The notes: generated by a model from the letters alone, not told the origin. A stretch of DNA of 64,000 bases from Hydrangea macrophylla (GCA_033977485.1 CM066989.1:100357181-100421180); one strand, 5' to 3'. Positions 1 to 11,679 are shown, counted from the stretch's first letter. Numbers and translations are program-made.

Positions 1-316
1 TATTTGTCGAACCAAACATAGTATAAAATGATTATTTGGATGCTAATTAAGGCCCGTCAAAAGACGGGGCGAGTTGAGGGTGTTTTAGTCGCGACAAAGG
101 CTCCTTCCTCTCTCGTACCAAAACACTGAGCCAAGTTCTTTGGTTATGAAGAGCTGGTGCCCTTTATCCATTTGGGTGAGTCAAAATTAGGTTTTTTGGT
201 TCCTTAAAGACCAAGTAGCGACTCTGTATCTGTTTTCAACAGACCTTCCTTTTTTTTTGTTGATCCAAATCAATTTCAAACAAAAACAAAAAGAAGTGGA
301 ATTCCGCGTATCCACA
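1..316 (+). mobile_element. E0: 3' end of an Ogre-like LTR
   Basis: This is the last 316 bp of a long LTR, entered from outside the window. It matches the ends of the E1 LTRs (7400-7715 and 19400-19707) almost base for base, including the block with GACGGGGCGAGTTGAGGG and the terminal GTATCCACA. A primer site follows directly, so this is an LTR with an internal region to its right. Whether the 5' part of the LTR survives cannot be seen here. High confidence from homology to complete copies in the window. Confidence 0.9.
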
Positions 317-319
317 ATC

Positions 320-337
320 TGGCGACTCTGCTGGGGA
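320..337 (+). other. E0 primer-binding site
   Basis: The sequence TGGCGACTCTGCTGGGGA starts three bases after the LTR end. Its position and TGG start are those of a tRNA primer site. From memory, Ogre elements use tRNA-Arg and this looks like that class, but I could not align it to a tRNA. The same site follows all the LTR ends of this family in the window. Confidence 0.8.
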
Positions 338-954
338 CTTATTTTCAAAACAAAATAATACAGAGATTTGACTCATAAGAAGCATCCTTAAAATCATTTT
401 TTTACTGTGTCTGGTTCACCGCATTGCACTCTTGCATTTCACCCCTCCGACTGTGTCTGAAACGCGGCGCTGACATTGTTCAGGTCTTGCTGTGCCAGGG
501 TATAAGTCACCGTTGATATTGTACCTTCCATGGTATATCAAAAAGAGTAAAAACCTCCGTACTGTCTCTCTGACGGTATATTGGAACTCTCGTCAATGGA
601 CCCTCTCCGACTAAACCCAGCCTTTGCATATAGATTCTTGTAGAACCTTTCATAGGACTATTCATTTATCTTTTCAGATAGGACAATGTGATTTAATTGC
701 TGTATGCCCTGACGGGATTACCTGCGCGGTGTAGACACTTATGTGGCACGAGGCAGAACCTCTTTCTTATGATTCCCAAGGCAGTCACTCACATGTGATC
801 ACATTGAGTTGACCTGCCTAGGCACCATGACAAGGATGTCTGCTCCATGCTTACAAAGATATACACCACAAACCTTGTTTGTCGGTCCTAAGACATAGGA
901 GTATGAAAACCTGCTAGACAGTATGATCACCATCATCACATGCTCCCGTCATAT

Positions 955-1245
955 CAACCTGTTTCTCCCAGAAACTCTGTCCAGATATCCCAGATATAAC
1001 CGCATTAACCAGTTTCTCCCAGAAACTCTGTCCAGATATCCCAGATATAACCATATCAACCTGTTTCTCCTAGTAACTCTGTCCAGATATCCCAGATATA
1101 ATCGCATTAACCAGTTTCTCCCAGAAACTCTGTCCAGATATCCCAGATATAACCATATCAACCAATTTCTCCCAGAAAATCTGTCTAGATATCCCAAATA
1201 TAACCGCATTAACCCGTTTCTCCCAGAAACTCTGTCCAAACCAAC
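955..1245 (+). repeat. R1 tandem array, ~53 bp unit
   Basis: About five and a half copies of a 53-54 bp unit containing the core GTTTCTCCCAGAAAC and the spacer CCAGATATCCCAGATATAAC. The core is a perfect stem-loop (arms GTTTCT and AGAAAC, loop CCC). Because no stop occurs in the unit, it creates open frames on both strands (about 923-1360). These are repeat products and not genes. The same array occurs at 30985-31330 (inverted) and in decayed form at 8345-9445. Confidence 0.9.
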
Positions 1246-1724
1246 CAGAAATGCCCTGATATGCCAGTTTCTCTCCGAAACTGTCCAAACCAACCAGAAA
1301 TGCCCAGTCTCTCCTAGAAGCCTTCATAAAATCCTGGAAACCCCTGTTATCCCTTGGTGATCATACTGGAACGCAAAGTTGGCACACTCTATATGGTTAG
1401 GACCTTATTTGTTTAACTGATATCTGTTAGAAATAGGAGCATCATATATATTAGGGCTTATATCCGCGTGCTAGTCTCATTTGAATGCATCATTCCTATC
1501 GGTCTGCACGCACTGTTTCAGTCAGGCTGTACACAAGTCAGTCCACGTCTGTTAACATCACTGTCATTTGTCTATCTAAAGTCATCACTGTCAGAATCTG
1601 ATACAAATCCTCTTGAATCTGTAGGGTCACTATAGATTCTCAAAGCCAACAGCTGGGATCTTCGTCCTGGGTCAGAAATTTAGATAATCGTTTGGTCAGA
1701 ATCAGCCCAACAAGTTATTTCAGC

Positions 1725-2095
1725 ATGAATCAGGAAGAGCTAAAAAACAAGGTCACCGAATTGGGAGCCACCATAAGCCAGTAATCCGACAGCCTAGCCC
1801 AGGTCCTGAAGTTTATGGAAGAATTGAAACAGCAGCGGCAGTAGTGTCCCCCTGAGTTCCCACTACCACCGTTCGAATTCGTACCGCATCCTGAGAATAA
1901 TGGAGAAGAAGACTGGTTTCAAGGGGCCCCACCGCCCATATATGAGAAAAAGTTCTAATAGAAAATGGACAAAGTTGACAAGCTGGAAAGGGTATTGAGG
2001 AAGAGTAAAGGGGTTAATGATTACATACTAGACTTGGAAGGACTTTTTGAGCTTGTTAAGCTGAAGCTGCCGGAAAACTTGAACGTGTACCTAAC
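1725..2095 (+). pseudogene. Ogre/Tat-like gag start, broken
   Basis: Reading from the ATG at 1725, one frame stays aligned for about 124 codons but is cut by four stops (after codon 19, then near 1842 and a pair near 1957). Between stops it gives gag-like sequence: an N-terminal Glu/Lys/Leu-rich helix, a proline-rich part, and a VDKLERVLR helix like the coiled coil of Ogre gag. All four stops are one C-to-T change away from Gln codons, as expected for deaminated methylcytosine. The frame ends at the truncation near 2095. Family assignment rests on remembered Ogre gag features. Confidence 0.55.
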
Positions 2096-2577
2096 ATATA
2101 CTAAAAAAAAATAGACTAAAACAACGACTGACTCAACAAAAACAAAAATATCTACGCAAGTAATCAAGCACGCAAGCACACAGTACTACTATGATGCATG
2201 TAATTATCCTTATGCAGTGATTCGTGTCAAAGCCCAGTGCCCTTCACACCTAAATTCAAGTAATTGCGTCTCAGCGCCCTGAATTACAGTGATTTGATGC
2301 GAAATTTAAAGAAAGCAATTTATAAAATTTTTATTTTATTATTATTATTATTTTTATTTTTTGCGTAAGCTCCTTTGATGTGCTAAGCTCTTTCACTCCG
2401 AAACGCTAGAATTTGAATCACTTGAGAAACTACAAAACAAAGATAAAAGTTAGTGAATCAAATAAAAAAACGGAAAATAAGAAAAATAAAACCTAATCTA
2501 ATATTTACGAATTAACTAAACTAAGATTCTAAAACTAAAGGTAGTAATTTGCAATCCCCGACAACGGCGGAAAAAAT
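2096..2577 (-). mobile_element. Leader of LTR element A, fragment
   Basis: AT-rich sequence between the E0 break and the LTR at 2578-3905. Read on the minus strand it lies downstream of that LTR and its primer site, so it is the 5' untranslated leader of the same element. It contains an ATT-type microsatellite near 2325-2358. No reading frame of note. The element's coding part is missing, removed at the junction with E0. Confidence 0.5.
2555..2572 (-). other. Primer-binding-site-like sequence (element A)
   Basis: On the minus strand the bases CCGCCGTTGTCGGGGA lie seven bases after the LTR end. They match most of the plant tRNA-Asp-type primer site (TGGCGCCGTTG...GGGGA) with changes at its 5' edge. 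This site fixes the orientation of element A. Confidence 0.55.
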
Positions 2578-3905
2578 TGATGTTGTCAATATCAAGATAT
2601 AAAAAGTATACCTTACTTTTCTAAAGATTTGCAGTAATGAAGGTAAAGGTCGAACCCACAGAGATTGAATTTCTATAGCTTTTAGTTTTAAAATCTAAAT
2701 CTAATTAATTAAGAAAACGGATCTTGATTTGAATTGTAATTAAACTAATGAAACTAATTAAAATACATCTAAATTATGAAAGCAATTTAAAAGTTATTTT
2801 TATAAATATGTTTAAGGAACCTAGGATTGCAAATCCACCACTAGCTTCATAATAGGAATATTTATGAATTCAATTAGCTTATTAAGTTGGATGATAATGG
2901 GGAATTGTAGCTACAAGCCCAATTCCTCCGTCAAGAAGATAACTATGGTTCAAGCACCAACATAATCCATCTTCGATTAGCACGAATTATCCCACACTAA
3001 ACTAGGGTTGCGACACAATCCGTCTTTCCTAGGCATGGACTATTCAGATACTTGATAGCACAATTCAATTAAGTACCATTACATGTAAATAATCTATACA
3101 AGCATAACAAATATAGATCATTGAGCACATCACAACCAAAATAGATCTAAGACAAGAATAGATTTTGAAAGTAATGATTTAATCAATAGAAGCACGATTT
3201 ATTATAAAAAAAATCCTCTAAACATGTAATCATCATTCATACATAATAAAACTAAAATAAAAACATAAATAACATCTTATTACTTGGCTAGAGTTCATTG
3301 AAACCCTAGATATAGGTTTAGTTGGCCATAGAAGCGATGATCGGCAAGAGGTTGATGGACGAGGCCATGGAAATCCTTGGTCTTCTTCTTCTTCTCCTTG
3401 CTTTTCTCTCTTCAATGACTGAAAGTTTTGTTGTATATAATAATGTCTATAAGGTGTGTATTAGAGTCTCCTCAAAATTGAATAAAAACAAAGTATATAT
3501 AGAGTTTAGAACAAGTTTTGGAAGCTTTCCTAACTCAAAACGCACTAAAACTGCTATATTTTACAGTCTAAACGTAATTGTGCAGTTTCGTTTGCACAGG
3601 AGTCTTCAGTACAGTGAAATACGCAACTTTAATTTTTACACAGGTCGCACAAGCGGGCCGCGCGAGCGCGATGATGGGAGGTCGCGCGAGCAATTTTTGG
3701 ATTTTTGCGCTAGCGGGTTGCGCGCATGATTAGCCTTTTTTAGCTTCTTTTTTTCTGCTTTTTCACCGCATTTAGCATGGAATTCTTAATTTTCTCCAAA
3801 TCCTGACAGAAAATAGAAAATGAAATAAAAATACACAAAACAGGATAGAAACGGCTAACAAATGTGAATTAAGGCGTGTAATTAGGATTTGTTCTCTCCC
3901 GATCA
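2578..3905 (-). mobile_element. LTR of element A (1328 bp)
   Basis: The minus-strand sequence starts TGATCGGGAGAG and ends GACAACATCA, giving the usual TG...CA ends, with a primer-like site after it. It begins exactly where the G1 integrase frame is lost: the codons for FHVSMFRRY are followed at once by the TGA of the LTR start. The element therefore inserted into the end of the G1 integrase gene. The right flank is ATAAC. The matching duplication is not visible because the other end is lost. Open frames inside (3233-3729) look accidental. Confidence 0.6.
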
Positions 3906-4492
3906 ATAACGTCGAAACATTGACACATGGAACACATTGTAAACATTTGCTAACTCTTGTGGCAACTCCAACCGATAAGCTAACGGTCTAACTCGATTCA
4001 AAATTAAATACGATCCAACATAGCTTGGACTGAGCTTACCTCGCTTACCAAATCGTGCTATTCCTTTCGAAGGCGAGACTTTCAGAAACACATAGTCACC
4101 TACCTCGAATTCCAACGGTCTTCTACCCATACCTGCTTAACATTTATAACGACTCTGAGCCGTTTACAGCCGCTGTTTAATCAATCGAATCTCGTCATTA
4201 GTAATTTGCACTATCTCCGATCCCAAAAGCTGTTTTTCACCAACTTCTGTCTAACAAACCAGCAATCTACACTTTCTTCCGTACAATGCCTCATAAGGCG
4301 CCATTCCAATACTAGTTTGAAAACTGTTACTATAAGAGAACTCAATTAAAGGCAGGTGGGTCTCCCAATCGGCCTTGAAGTCCATTGTACATACTCTTAA
4401 CATGTCTTCCAGAATTTGAATCACTCTCTCGGATTGACCATTGGTCTGGGGATGAAACGCGGTACTAAAATGTAAAGTTGTCCCCATAGCCC
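3906..4492 (-). pseudogene. G1 integrase C-terminal part
   Basis: The minus strand encodes the end of a Ty3/gypsy integrase. It has the HFSTAFHPQTNGQSER motif containing the region of the third catalytic acidic residue, the MAPYEALYGRKCR motif, the LEFEVGDYVFLKVSP block and the terminal NVFHVSMFRRY. All lie in one frame, with stops near 4260, 4163 and 4145. These stops fit Trp or Gln codons changed by C/G to T/A transitions. The upstream end is cut by the E1 insertion at 4493 and continues at 19713. The downstream end is cut by element A at 3905. Confidence 0.9.
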
Positions 4493-4783
4493 TGTAGAGA
4501 CCCCATTTTGTCGGCTATCAGATTTAGGAGACCCATAGCATGGTGGTTCACAATGATCGAAAAAGATTCAAAAAAGACTCATGGAAGTTAGTTCTATTTC
4601 ACAAAATGCTCAGAATGACCAAAATGCCACTAAAAGCCCAAACACTCCCAGATTTTGACCGAAAGTTCTAGAAATATGCTGTGTCATAAGGAAAGTCATA
4701 AAATGAGTTTTTAAGCAAAATCAGATGAAATTGTCAGCTCCCAGAGACTCGCAGAAGTCCCGAAAGTTCTCGGAAAGTCCCTG

Positions 4784-4989
4784 TTGACCGGTTTGACCAA
4801 AGTTTGACCAAGTTTGACCAAATCGTCCAAATTTGCCAAAAAGCTTCGAGATTATTTTAGATCACGTGGAAAGTACTAAAATAAGTTTTAAAAGAAAATC
4901 GGACAAAAAGTCAGCTCCCGGGAGCTCCCAGAGGTTCCCAGAACTTCTTGGAGGTCCTTGGTTTGACCAGTTTGACCAAAAGTTGACTT
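4784..4989 (+). promoter_or_regulatory. W-box-like cluster in E1 U3
   Basis: TTGACC occurs at 4784, 4793, 4804, 4814, 4963 and 4972, and TTGACT at 4984. TTGAC[C/T] is the core of the W box bound by WRKY factors. The cluster lies 540-740 bp upstream of the TATA box and recurs in the other LTRs of the family (about 16760-16950, and inverted at about 23130-23320 and 34710-34915). Its spacing suggests local duplication. Binding is inferred. Confidence 0.5.
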
Positions 4990-5343
4990 TAAAACTGGAG
5001 CACCACATCATTTTTCAAATATTTTTTATGGATGCTAGAGGTCAATAGCTTTCCAACGGAATATCGCACATAATTTCTGTATTTAAAATGAATTTATTAT
5101 GAATTTCCGAAGGTGAAAAAGGCGATCAAATTGACTTTTATCGCGAATACCGCAAAAGTTTTCAAAGTGACCCATCTCCGAACTATATTTTATGGAATTT
5201 ATCCATTACCTTTCCAACAGTATATCACAAGCTCAATTTGGAGTTCGTACGCATTTTCTGTGAATTTTGAACGAAATAGGGTCTTTTCGCGAATACCGGA
5301 ACCTCTGGGGGCCTAAATGTAAATTTATGGGCGTCTGAAGGGC

Positions 5344-5382
5344 TGTGCCACGGTGGCACATGGCCAGTGCCACGGCGGCACT
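5344..5382 (+). promoter_or_regulatory. GC-rich palindrome pair in E1 U3
   Basis: Two near-perfect palindromes, TGTGCCACGGTGGCACA and AGTGCCACGGCGGCACT, lie 145-183 bp upstream of the TATA box. Variants with two or three copies are at 17310-17375, 22730-22785 and 34310-34360. The arms GTGCC/GGCAC are kept while the centre varies. They could be protein-binding sites or DNA or RNA hairpins. Confidence 0.5.
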
Positions 5383-5526
5383 CAACCCCCACAGATTCCA
5401 TTTTTGTAATTTATTTTGGGGGTCCAAATTGAATAATTGAAGACCAAAACGATGTAGTTTTATGTTCACAGATGTTTGGGACCAATGAGAGCACTTTCTA
5501 AATCCCAAAACCACACCAAATTGGCC

Positions 5527-5534
5527 TATATAAA
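5527..5534 (+). promoter_or_regulatory. E1 LTR TATA box
   Basis: TATATAAA sits in GGCCTATATAAACCCCC, about 1.03 kb into the LTR. The 3' LTR has the same box at 17517-17524, and the inverted copies have TATTTAAA at the same place. The start of the retrotransposon RNA would be expected about 30 bp downstream. Confidence 0.6.
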
Positions 5535-7718
5535 CCCCCCTTTGCTCTTCATTTTAGGGGAGCCAACTGCAAAAGCTTGATAAAGTTGTAGAGAGAAAGA
5601 GAGATAGATAGATTTAGTAGTAAGAAAGGAGCTTCCTCCTACTATTTTTGTATAGAAAGTGAGTTCCAATATTGTTTTCCTCCACCATTCTTCTATATAC
5701 TTCATCATCAATACACCCAAGCACCATTTCTCTAAGCATTTATGAGTTAGGAAGCTACTTCCATGTCCAAATGTCAACATCAATGAGTGAAACACCAAGC
5801 TACAAGTACAAAATCACATTGATTGTCATCTATTGATTGCTATTACTTGCTTGTTTACATTAATGTTCATCTCTTATTATCCCATTTCTTTTTAATTTAT
5901 TTGTTTGATTACTCACTAGTTCATCATCATCTAGATGACATGTTGTTTGAGAAGAGTGAATCCTTATGGATAGTAGCTCTTGACCTCAAAGACATGTTTT
6001 ATGGATGATGATTCTAACTTCAATACATTCATATGTATTATTGAAGTTATATTCTCAAACGAAACTATGTTTGTGCAAGAAATATTGAGAGTTCTTGATG
6101 ATGAGTTTGATGGTGGTTTCCTAAGTGGTTTTAATCCCCTTTGAGTGCTGGAAGTACACTTTCAAAACCCCTATTTCAAAACCCCTTTAAAACCCCCAAC
6201 ATTTGGATTCGAAGAAACAAGCCTTGTTTTACCAAAAATCTTCAAAATAGTGAACAATCTGAGTTCAATGATTTCTCTAGAACTCAATACTCAATGTATG
6301 GATGCAAGACCACTTGGAAAGTCTTCCTAACTCATTAGAGAACACCCATGATTTTTGGTTTGGTTTGGAAACACATGGAAGGGTTACATTTTGACCCAAA
6401 CATTCCTTCCAGACATTCTATTTTTGCTGTCACAACAACTTGGTTACCTTTCAACTTGTTTTTTAGAAACCTTTTCTGAAATGGGTGGTCCCAACTCATT
6501 TTTCCCTTGAACTTCGGTGTCTTATGGAACTTTATATATAATATGGGTCTCTAGATGTTTTGTTTTCATTTTCTAAGATTTTTTGACATTTCAGTGGACA
6601 ATATAGACTCTGTTTTTGAGTAACCTCTATTTTTTATATGATTTCTTTCAATTTGTAATAGTTATTGAAGATTGGATTTTTGATATGTGTTCTAGACACA
6701 ATAAGGATGATCTGCATAAAAAATCATGCATTGAAAACATTTTTAACCCTACTTTTCATTTTCCACAAGATCAAGTCACTGTTTTGTCCACTATTCACAG
6801 CAAGCATACTTTTACTTTCAATCTTTGATTTGATACTTTCATACACTATGAATTAGCTCTCTTAGGAAGTAGTTCATACTACATTTGTACACATTCTATG
6901 ATGATTTTCTTCATGCATTCATGCATATTTTCGACTTCTAAGTCACTTTAGGAAGCCCATGTACACAAACACACTACAACCTTTGTACATTCTAAGACCA
7001 TGCATTACATCCATGCAAGATTTAGGGGTTTTGTGACTCCTATTCTAAGAAGATTACAAGGAATGAACTTGATCACACGTTCATGTTTCCCATCGATTAA
7101 TTCTTCCTTTCTCATCTGTCCCGGGGATTGAGAGGTCTTCTTTTCTCAAAGATTAACATGCATCATTCTAGCTTGCTAAGCATATTTTGATCTCTTTGAT
7201 TATTTGTTTCAAGAACAATTCATGTCCCCTTTTAGATTAGGAAAACTTGATTACTTGATATGTGTTTAGACGATTTTTCCTAGGTTTGTTTGTGTGATCT
7301 TTCAGTTTACATTATGTGATATTTGGCTTAGATTTAATGAATGATATCTTATCTTTAGATCTTCCATTTTCAAGATTCTTATGTGATGTAATATACCTAT
7401 CATAGTATTAATTATCGAACCATACATAGTATAAGATAATTATTTGGATGCTAATTGAGGCCCGTCGAAAGATGGGGCGAGTTGAGGGTGTTTTAGTCGC
7501 GACAAAGGCTCCTTCCTCTCTCGTACCAAACTCTGAGTCAAGTTCCTTGGTTATGAAAGGCCGGTGCCCTTTATCCATTTGGGTGAGTCAAAATTAGGTT
7601 TCTTGGTTCCTTAAAGACCAAGTGGCAACTCTGTATCTGTTTTCAACAGACCTCTTGTTTTCTTTCAAATCAATTTCAAATGAAACAAGAAAAAGTGGAA
7701 TTCCGCATGTCCACAATC

Positions 7719-7736
7719 TGGAGACTTTGCTGGGGA
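7719..7736 (+). other. E1 primer-binding site
   Basis: TGGAGACTTTGCTGGGGA starts three bases after the LTR end. It differs at two positions from the version after the E0 LTR (TGGCGACTCTGCTGGGGA), both of which would weaken tRNA pairing. E1 may therefore no longer prime well. Confidence 0.8.
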
Positions 7737-8344
7737 TTTTTATTTTTCAAAACAAAATAATACAGAGGTTTGACTCATAAGAAGCATCCTTAAAATCATC
7801 TTTTCACCGTGTCTGGTTCATTGCATTACACTTCTGCAGTTCCCCCTTCGACTGTGTCTGAAATGCGGCGCTGACATTGTTCAGGTCTTGCTGTGCCAGG
7901 GCACAAGTCACCGTTGATACTGTACCTTCCAAGGTATATCAAAAAGAGTAAAAACCTCCGTACTGTCTTTCTAACGGTATATTGAAACTCTCGTCAACGG
8001 ACCCTCTTTGACAAAACCCAGCCTTTGCATATAGATTCATGTAGAACCTTTCCTAGGACTGTTCATTTATCTTTTCAGATAGGACAATATGATATAATTG
8101 CTGTATGCCCTGGTGGGATTACCTGTGTGGTGTAGACGATTATGTGGCATAGAACAGAACCTCTTTCTTATGATTCCAAGACAATCACTCACATGTGATT
8201 ACATTGAGTTGACATGCCTAGGCACCATGACAAGGATGTCTGCTCCATGTTTACAAAGATATACACCGCAAACCTTGTTTGTTTGTTCTAAGACATAGGA
8301 GTATGAAAACTTGCTAGACAGTATGATCACCATCATCACTCGCT

Positions 8345-9445
8345 CCCGTCATATTTACCAATTTTTCCCAGAAACTCTGTCTAAATCTCCGAGATATAAC
8401 AATTTTTCCCAGAAACTCTGAAACTCTGTCCAACTCACTTGGAAATGCCTATTTCTTCCAGAAACTCTGTCCAAATCACCTAGATTTCCCAGAAATCCCT
8501 ATTTCTCCCTGTAACTCTGTCTAAATATCCCAGATTTCCCAAATATACCTACTTTCCCAGAAACTCATCCAAATGTACCTGTTTCTCCCAAAACACTGCC
8601 CGAACTATCCAGATATCCCTACTTCTCTTAGCAACTCTGTCCAAATCACCCAGAAACCCCTGTTTCACCCAGAAACTCTAAAATCCTTGTTTCTCCCAGA
8701 AACTCTCATATGTACATGTTTCTTTCGAAAACTCTGCCCAATTTGTCCAGATTTTCCAGAAAATCTAATTTCACTCCGAAATCCCTGTTTCTCCCGAGAT
8801 TACCCAGAAATCTCAGTTTCTCCCAGAAACCCTGATATACTTGTTTCTCCCAGAAACTCTGTCCAACTTACCCAAATGTACCTGTTTTCCCAGAAGCTCT
8901 GTCTAAATCTCCCAGATTTCCCAAAAATCCTAGCAACTCCGTGCAAACTTCCCAGAAATGTCTAGATTTACCAATTTCTTCCAAAAATTTTGATTTCCCA
9001 ATTTTTCCCAGAAGCTCTATCCAATCCGCCTAGATTTTCCAGAAATCCCCGTTTATCCCAGAAACCTTGGAATCCCTGCTTGTCCAAGAAACCTTTCCCA
9101 ATTTACCAATTTCTCGCAGAAATTCTGATTTCCTAGTTTCTCCCAGAAGCTCTATCCAATCCGCCTAGATTTCCCAGAAATCCCTGTTTATCCCAGAAAC
9201 CTTAGAATCCCTGCCTTTCCTAGAAACCTTTCCCATTCACCTTGTTTCTCCCAGAAACTCTGGTTTTGCAGTCCCCCCAGAAACTCTACCCAACTCACCC
9301 AGAAATACATGTTTCTTTCATAAACTTTGTTCAAATCACCTAGATTTTTCAGAAATCCCTGTTTCCTAGAGACACTGCCAAAATTCACCCAGATTTCCCA
9401 AAAATCTCTACTTATAAAATTTCCCAGATTCTCATTCCTCAAAGA
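8345..9445 (+). repeat. R1-derived degenerate hairpin array
   Basis: An 1.1-kb stretch in which the R1 core (GTTTCTCCCAGAAAC and variants such as GTTTATCCCAGAAAC) returns every 30-60 bp. The sequence between cores is variable and often contains ACTCTGTCCAA and CCCAGATTTCCCAGAAAT. The regular 53-bp spacing of the E0 and E2 arrays is lost, yet the stem-loop core stays recognisable. Open frames here (8573-8965 plus, 9188-9442 minus) follow from the repeats. Confidence 0.8.
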
Positions 9446-9945
9446 GCAAACCTGTCTTTCTCACCCTCCCCATGACGGCAATCATCCTGGAAAGAAAAGT
9501 TAGCACACTCTGTATGGTTAGGACCTTACTTACTTAACTGCTATATGTTAGAACTAGGGGCATCATGTAGATTAGGGCTTGCATCCGCATGCTTGTCTCA
9601 TATGCATACACAATTCATGTCAGTTCGCATGCACGCACATCCTGTCAGTCTCAAACATGTCAGTCTCTACATATCAAATGCATATGTATCATCATCCTCA
9701 CCCATCTCAATTGTTGTATAGAAGTCGTATGCATACTGTAACCGTCATCGGTTCACATCGATAAATACTTCAAAATTCTGATCATCTCTTCCCGATAGGA
9801 GTCCATAAGAAGTGTTTTGCACCTCTACTAATTTGGATTTTACTTCTATTTGTAGAAAATCGTAGCCCCGGGTAAGGACATTGTTGTACTTCCCTGGATT
9901 CATTATCTCGTTCGTGGGCAAGCCCAGATTGTTATAAGCCTACCA

Positions 9946-10549
9946 ATGGCCTACAAAGCTCTAGAGGAGAAAGTGAACAAGCTACAAACCACTGTTGAAC
10001 AACTAAGTTTAAGGATAAGCCGATTTGAGAAGTTGGTGCAGACCATCAATAAAGGGAATTATGGATTATCCGACGCCATCTATCCATGCCCATTTCCACA
10101 TCTGAATCCCTACTTGTATCCAAGTCCACACCCTTACCTGGGTAATCCTATTCCATATCCAAACACAAGAGCCACTCCGAGGACCCACTTGAACTCAAAG
10201 TTTAACAAAGCCCGTAACCCAAGAACCTTTACCAACCTAGGTATGCCGTTGTCCGTTTTCCTTGATAACCTCATCAAAAAGGGGCACCTACAACTCCTTC
10301 AACCTCGTGTCGATCCCCCACCACCTAACTATAACTTGTCTAAATGTTATGCCTACCACCAAGGCCCAGGCCACGACACCAACAGCTGCATGCGCCTTCG
10401 CCATGATATCCAAGAACTCATCGATCAGAAAATCATTGAGCCATCACCCATCCAACCCTATGTCAACCAAAACTGTCAGCTTCATCGAACCTAAAGCCCT
10501 TGGCTCATCTGTTCAAATGATCCCTTTTGCTGATACCCATGAATGTTGA
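9946..10549 (+). pseudogene. E1 gag C-terminal remnant
   Basis: An ATG frame of 182 codons (9946-10494), followed by a continuation in another frame to 10549. Order: a coiled-coil-like helix (residues 1-33), a Pro/Tyr-rich segment (45-75), an RTFTNLGMPLS block (about 92), and a zinc-knuckle-like AYHQGPGHDTNSC motif followed by RLRHDIQELID. These last blocks are typical of Ogre/Tat gag. Two defects are visible. The first Cys of the knuckle is shifted (SKCYAYH against SKICAYH in E2), and a frameshift near 10470 separates the last residues, which E2 keeps in frame. Together the two copies suggest an ancestor with an intact short gag. Confidence 0.75.
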
Positions 10550-11679
10550 ACCTATACCGGTGAAGCGATGGTGTTTGGGACTTTTGCTAGCAAAACAAAT
10601 GAGGTTGTTCTTTCAAAAAAAAAAAAAAAAAGCGAGTCACCGTGACACTCCATGTGAGACCAAGTCGAGTCAAGTCGAGTCTGTCCTATGTTTTGAATCT
10701 ATTTCAAGTTTAGTCTTGTTGTCGAGTCTGTCAGTCTTCAAGTTGTTATGAGTCTGTGTCGAGTAATGTAATCCTTCTTCTTTTGATGGAATGAAATCTC
10801 ATTTTTGCCTAATTTGATGAGTCTAGTCATCAATTCACAAATCATCGGACTGAAATGTCACTTTTCAAATTACCATGGATATTACTCTGCTAATAAATTT
10901 TTGCATCAAACAAAAAAAAAAGAATCCTGAAAAGGTCAAAGTCGATTTCACGTTGGCACCGATGAAGAGCCGAGAATTGAATAGTCTTACTTTAAGAATT
11001 TTGAAAGAAGCCTTTGCTCAAATCTCAATAATACATACTTGAAACTGACTTGGGGCTTGCCCAACACTCTTTTCCCACCATTTCGAAGTCTTAAACCCAA
11101 TCTAATTGGGAGCCATGCAATATGTCCGATTAGAAGCAATGCAGACTTAGTCCTTAATGGTAGCCTAACATTTCAGCGAGTTTCATCTCCACTTTCAAAA
11201 AAAAAAAGAAATAAGAAAGGAAGAAAAGAAAAGAAAAGAAAATAAAAGAAAAGCTCGCTAGGTTGAAAACCCGAAAGGGCACCTAGGCAAAAGTTAGAGC
11301 TGAAAAGGTATTGATTTCCAAGATCTGACCTTAGCCAGTCAAAATGATGGAGAAAATGAAAGAAAGAAAATTTTGGAGATACGGAGAATTGTACACTTCA
11401 AGGTCATCATGAGAACATGCCTAGATCACATTTCAAAAGGCTCGGAACGACCACAAATAAATTTTGAGAACTAACATGCACATTCTGGAATGATCAAACG
11501 ATCTCACAAGAATCAACTACATGAAAAGTGAAATTGACTGGCTAGGTAAAAGTGAAAAGGATCAATCCTCAAAAAGAAAAGAAAAGAAAAGAAAGGGAGA
11601 CCGAAAACGAATCTTCTTATTTAAGGCTACCACAAGTGAGCTAAGTTTGAACTTCTTTGACGATTGGTTTGAAAAACCC
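10550..11679 (+). other. E1 post-gag spacer without genes
   Basis: Non-coding sequence with poly-A and AAAAG-type purine tracts (10614-10630, 11205-11250, 11570-11600). A paired block, CTCGCTAGGT ... GCCTAGGCAAAA, appears near 11250 and again near 12085 and 12170. Protease and RT would be expected here in an autonomous element and are absent. The same spacer lies inverted at 28700-29760 in E2. Confidence 0.7.

Larger units (their letters stand above)
317..2095 (+). mobile_element. E0 internal region, truncated
   Basis: Leader and gag start of a third Ogre-like copy. It is collinear with E1 up to about 9770: a conserved 600-bp block, the R1 tandem array, then a block ending near 1500. After that it differs from E1 and E2 and runs into the start of a gag reading frame, which those two copies lack. 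The copy stops abruptly near 2095 where unrelated AT-rich sequence begins. There is no LTR at the break, so this is a truncation and not an element end. Confidence 0.8.
4493..7715 (+). mobile_element. E1 5' LTR
   Basis: Starts TGTAGAGACCCCATTTTG and ends CATGTCCACA. U3 carries a cluster of TTGACC motifs, GC-rich palindromes and a TATA box; R/U5 is about 2.2 kb. No convincing gene is encoded. A frame of about 70 codons in the second half is discussed under rejected items. Compared with the 3' LTR it shows scattered substitutions and small indels, so the insertion is not recent. Confidence 0.92.

Noticed and set aside
923..1360. 145-residue frame with 18-residue repeats, and its minus-strand partners
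   Set aside because: Product of the R1 tandem unit; frames are open on both strands and not kept in E1.
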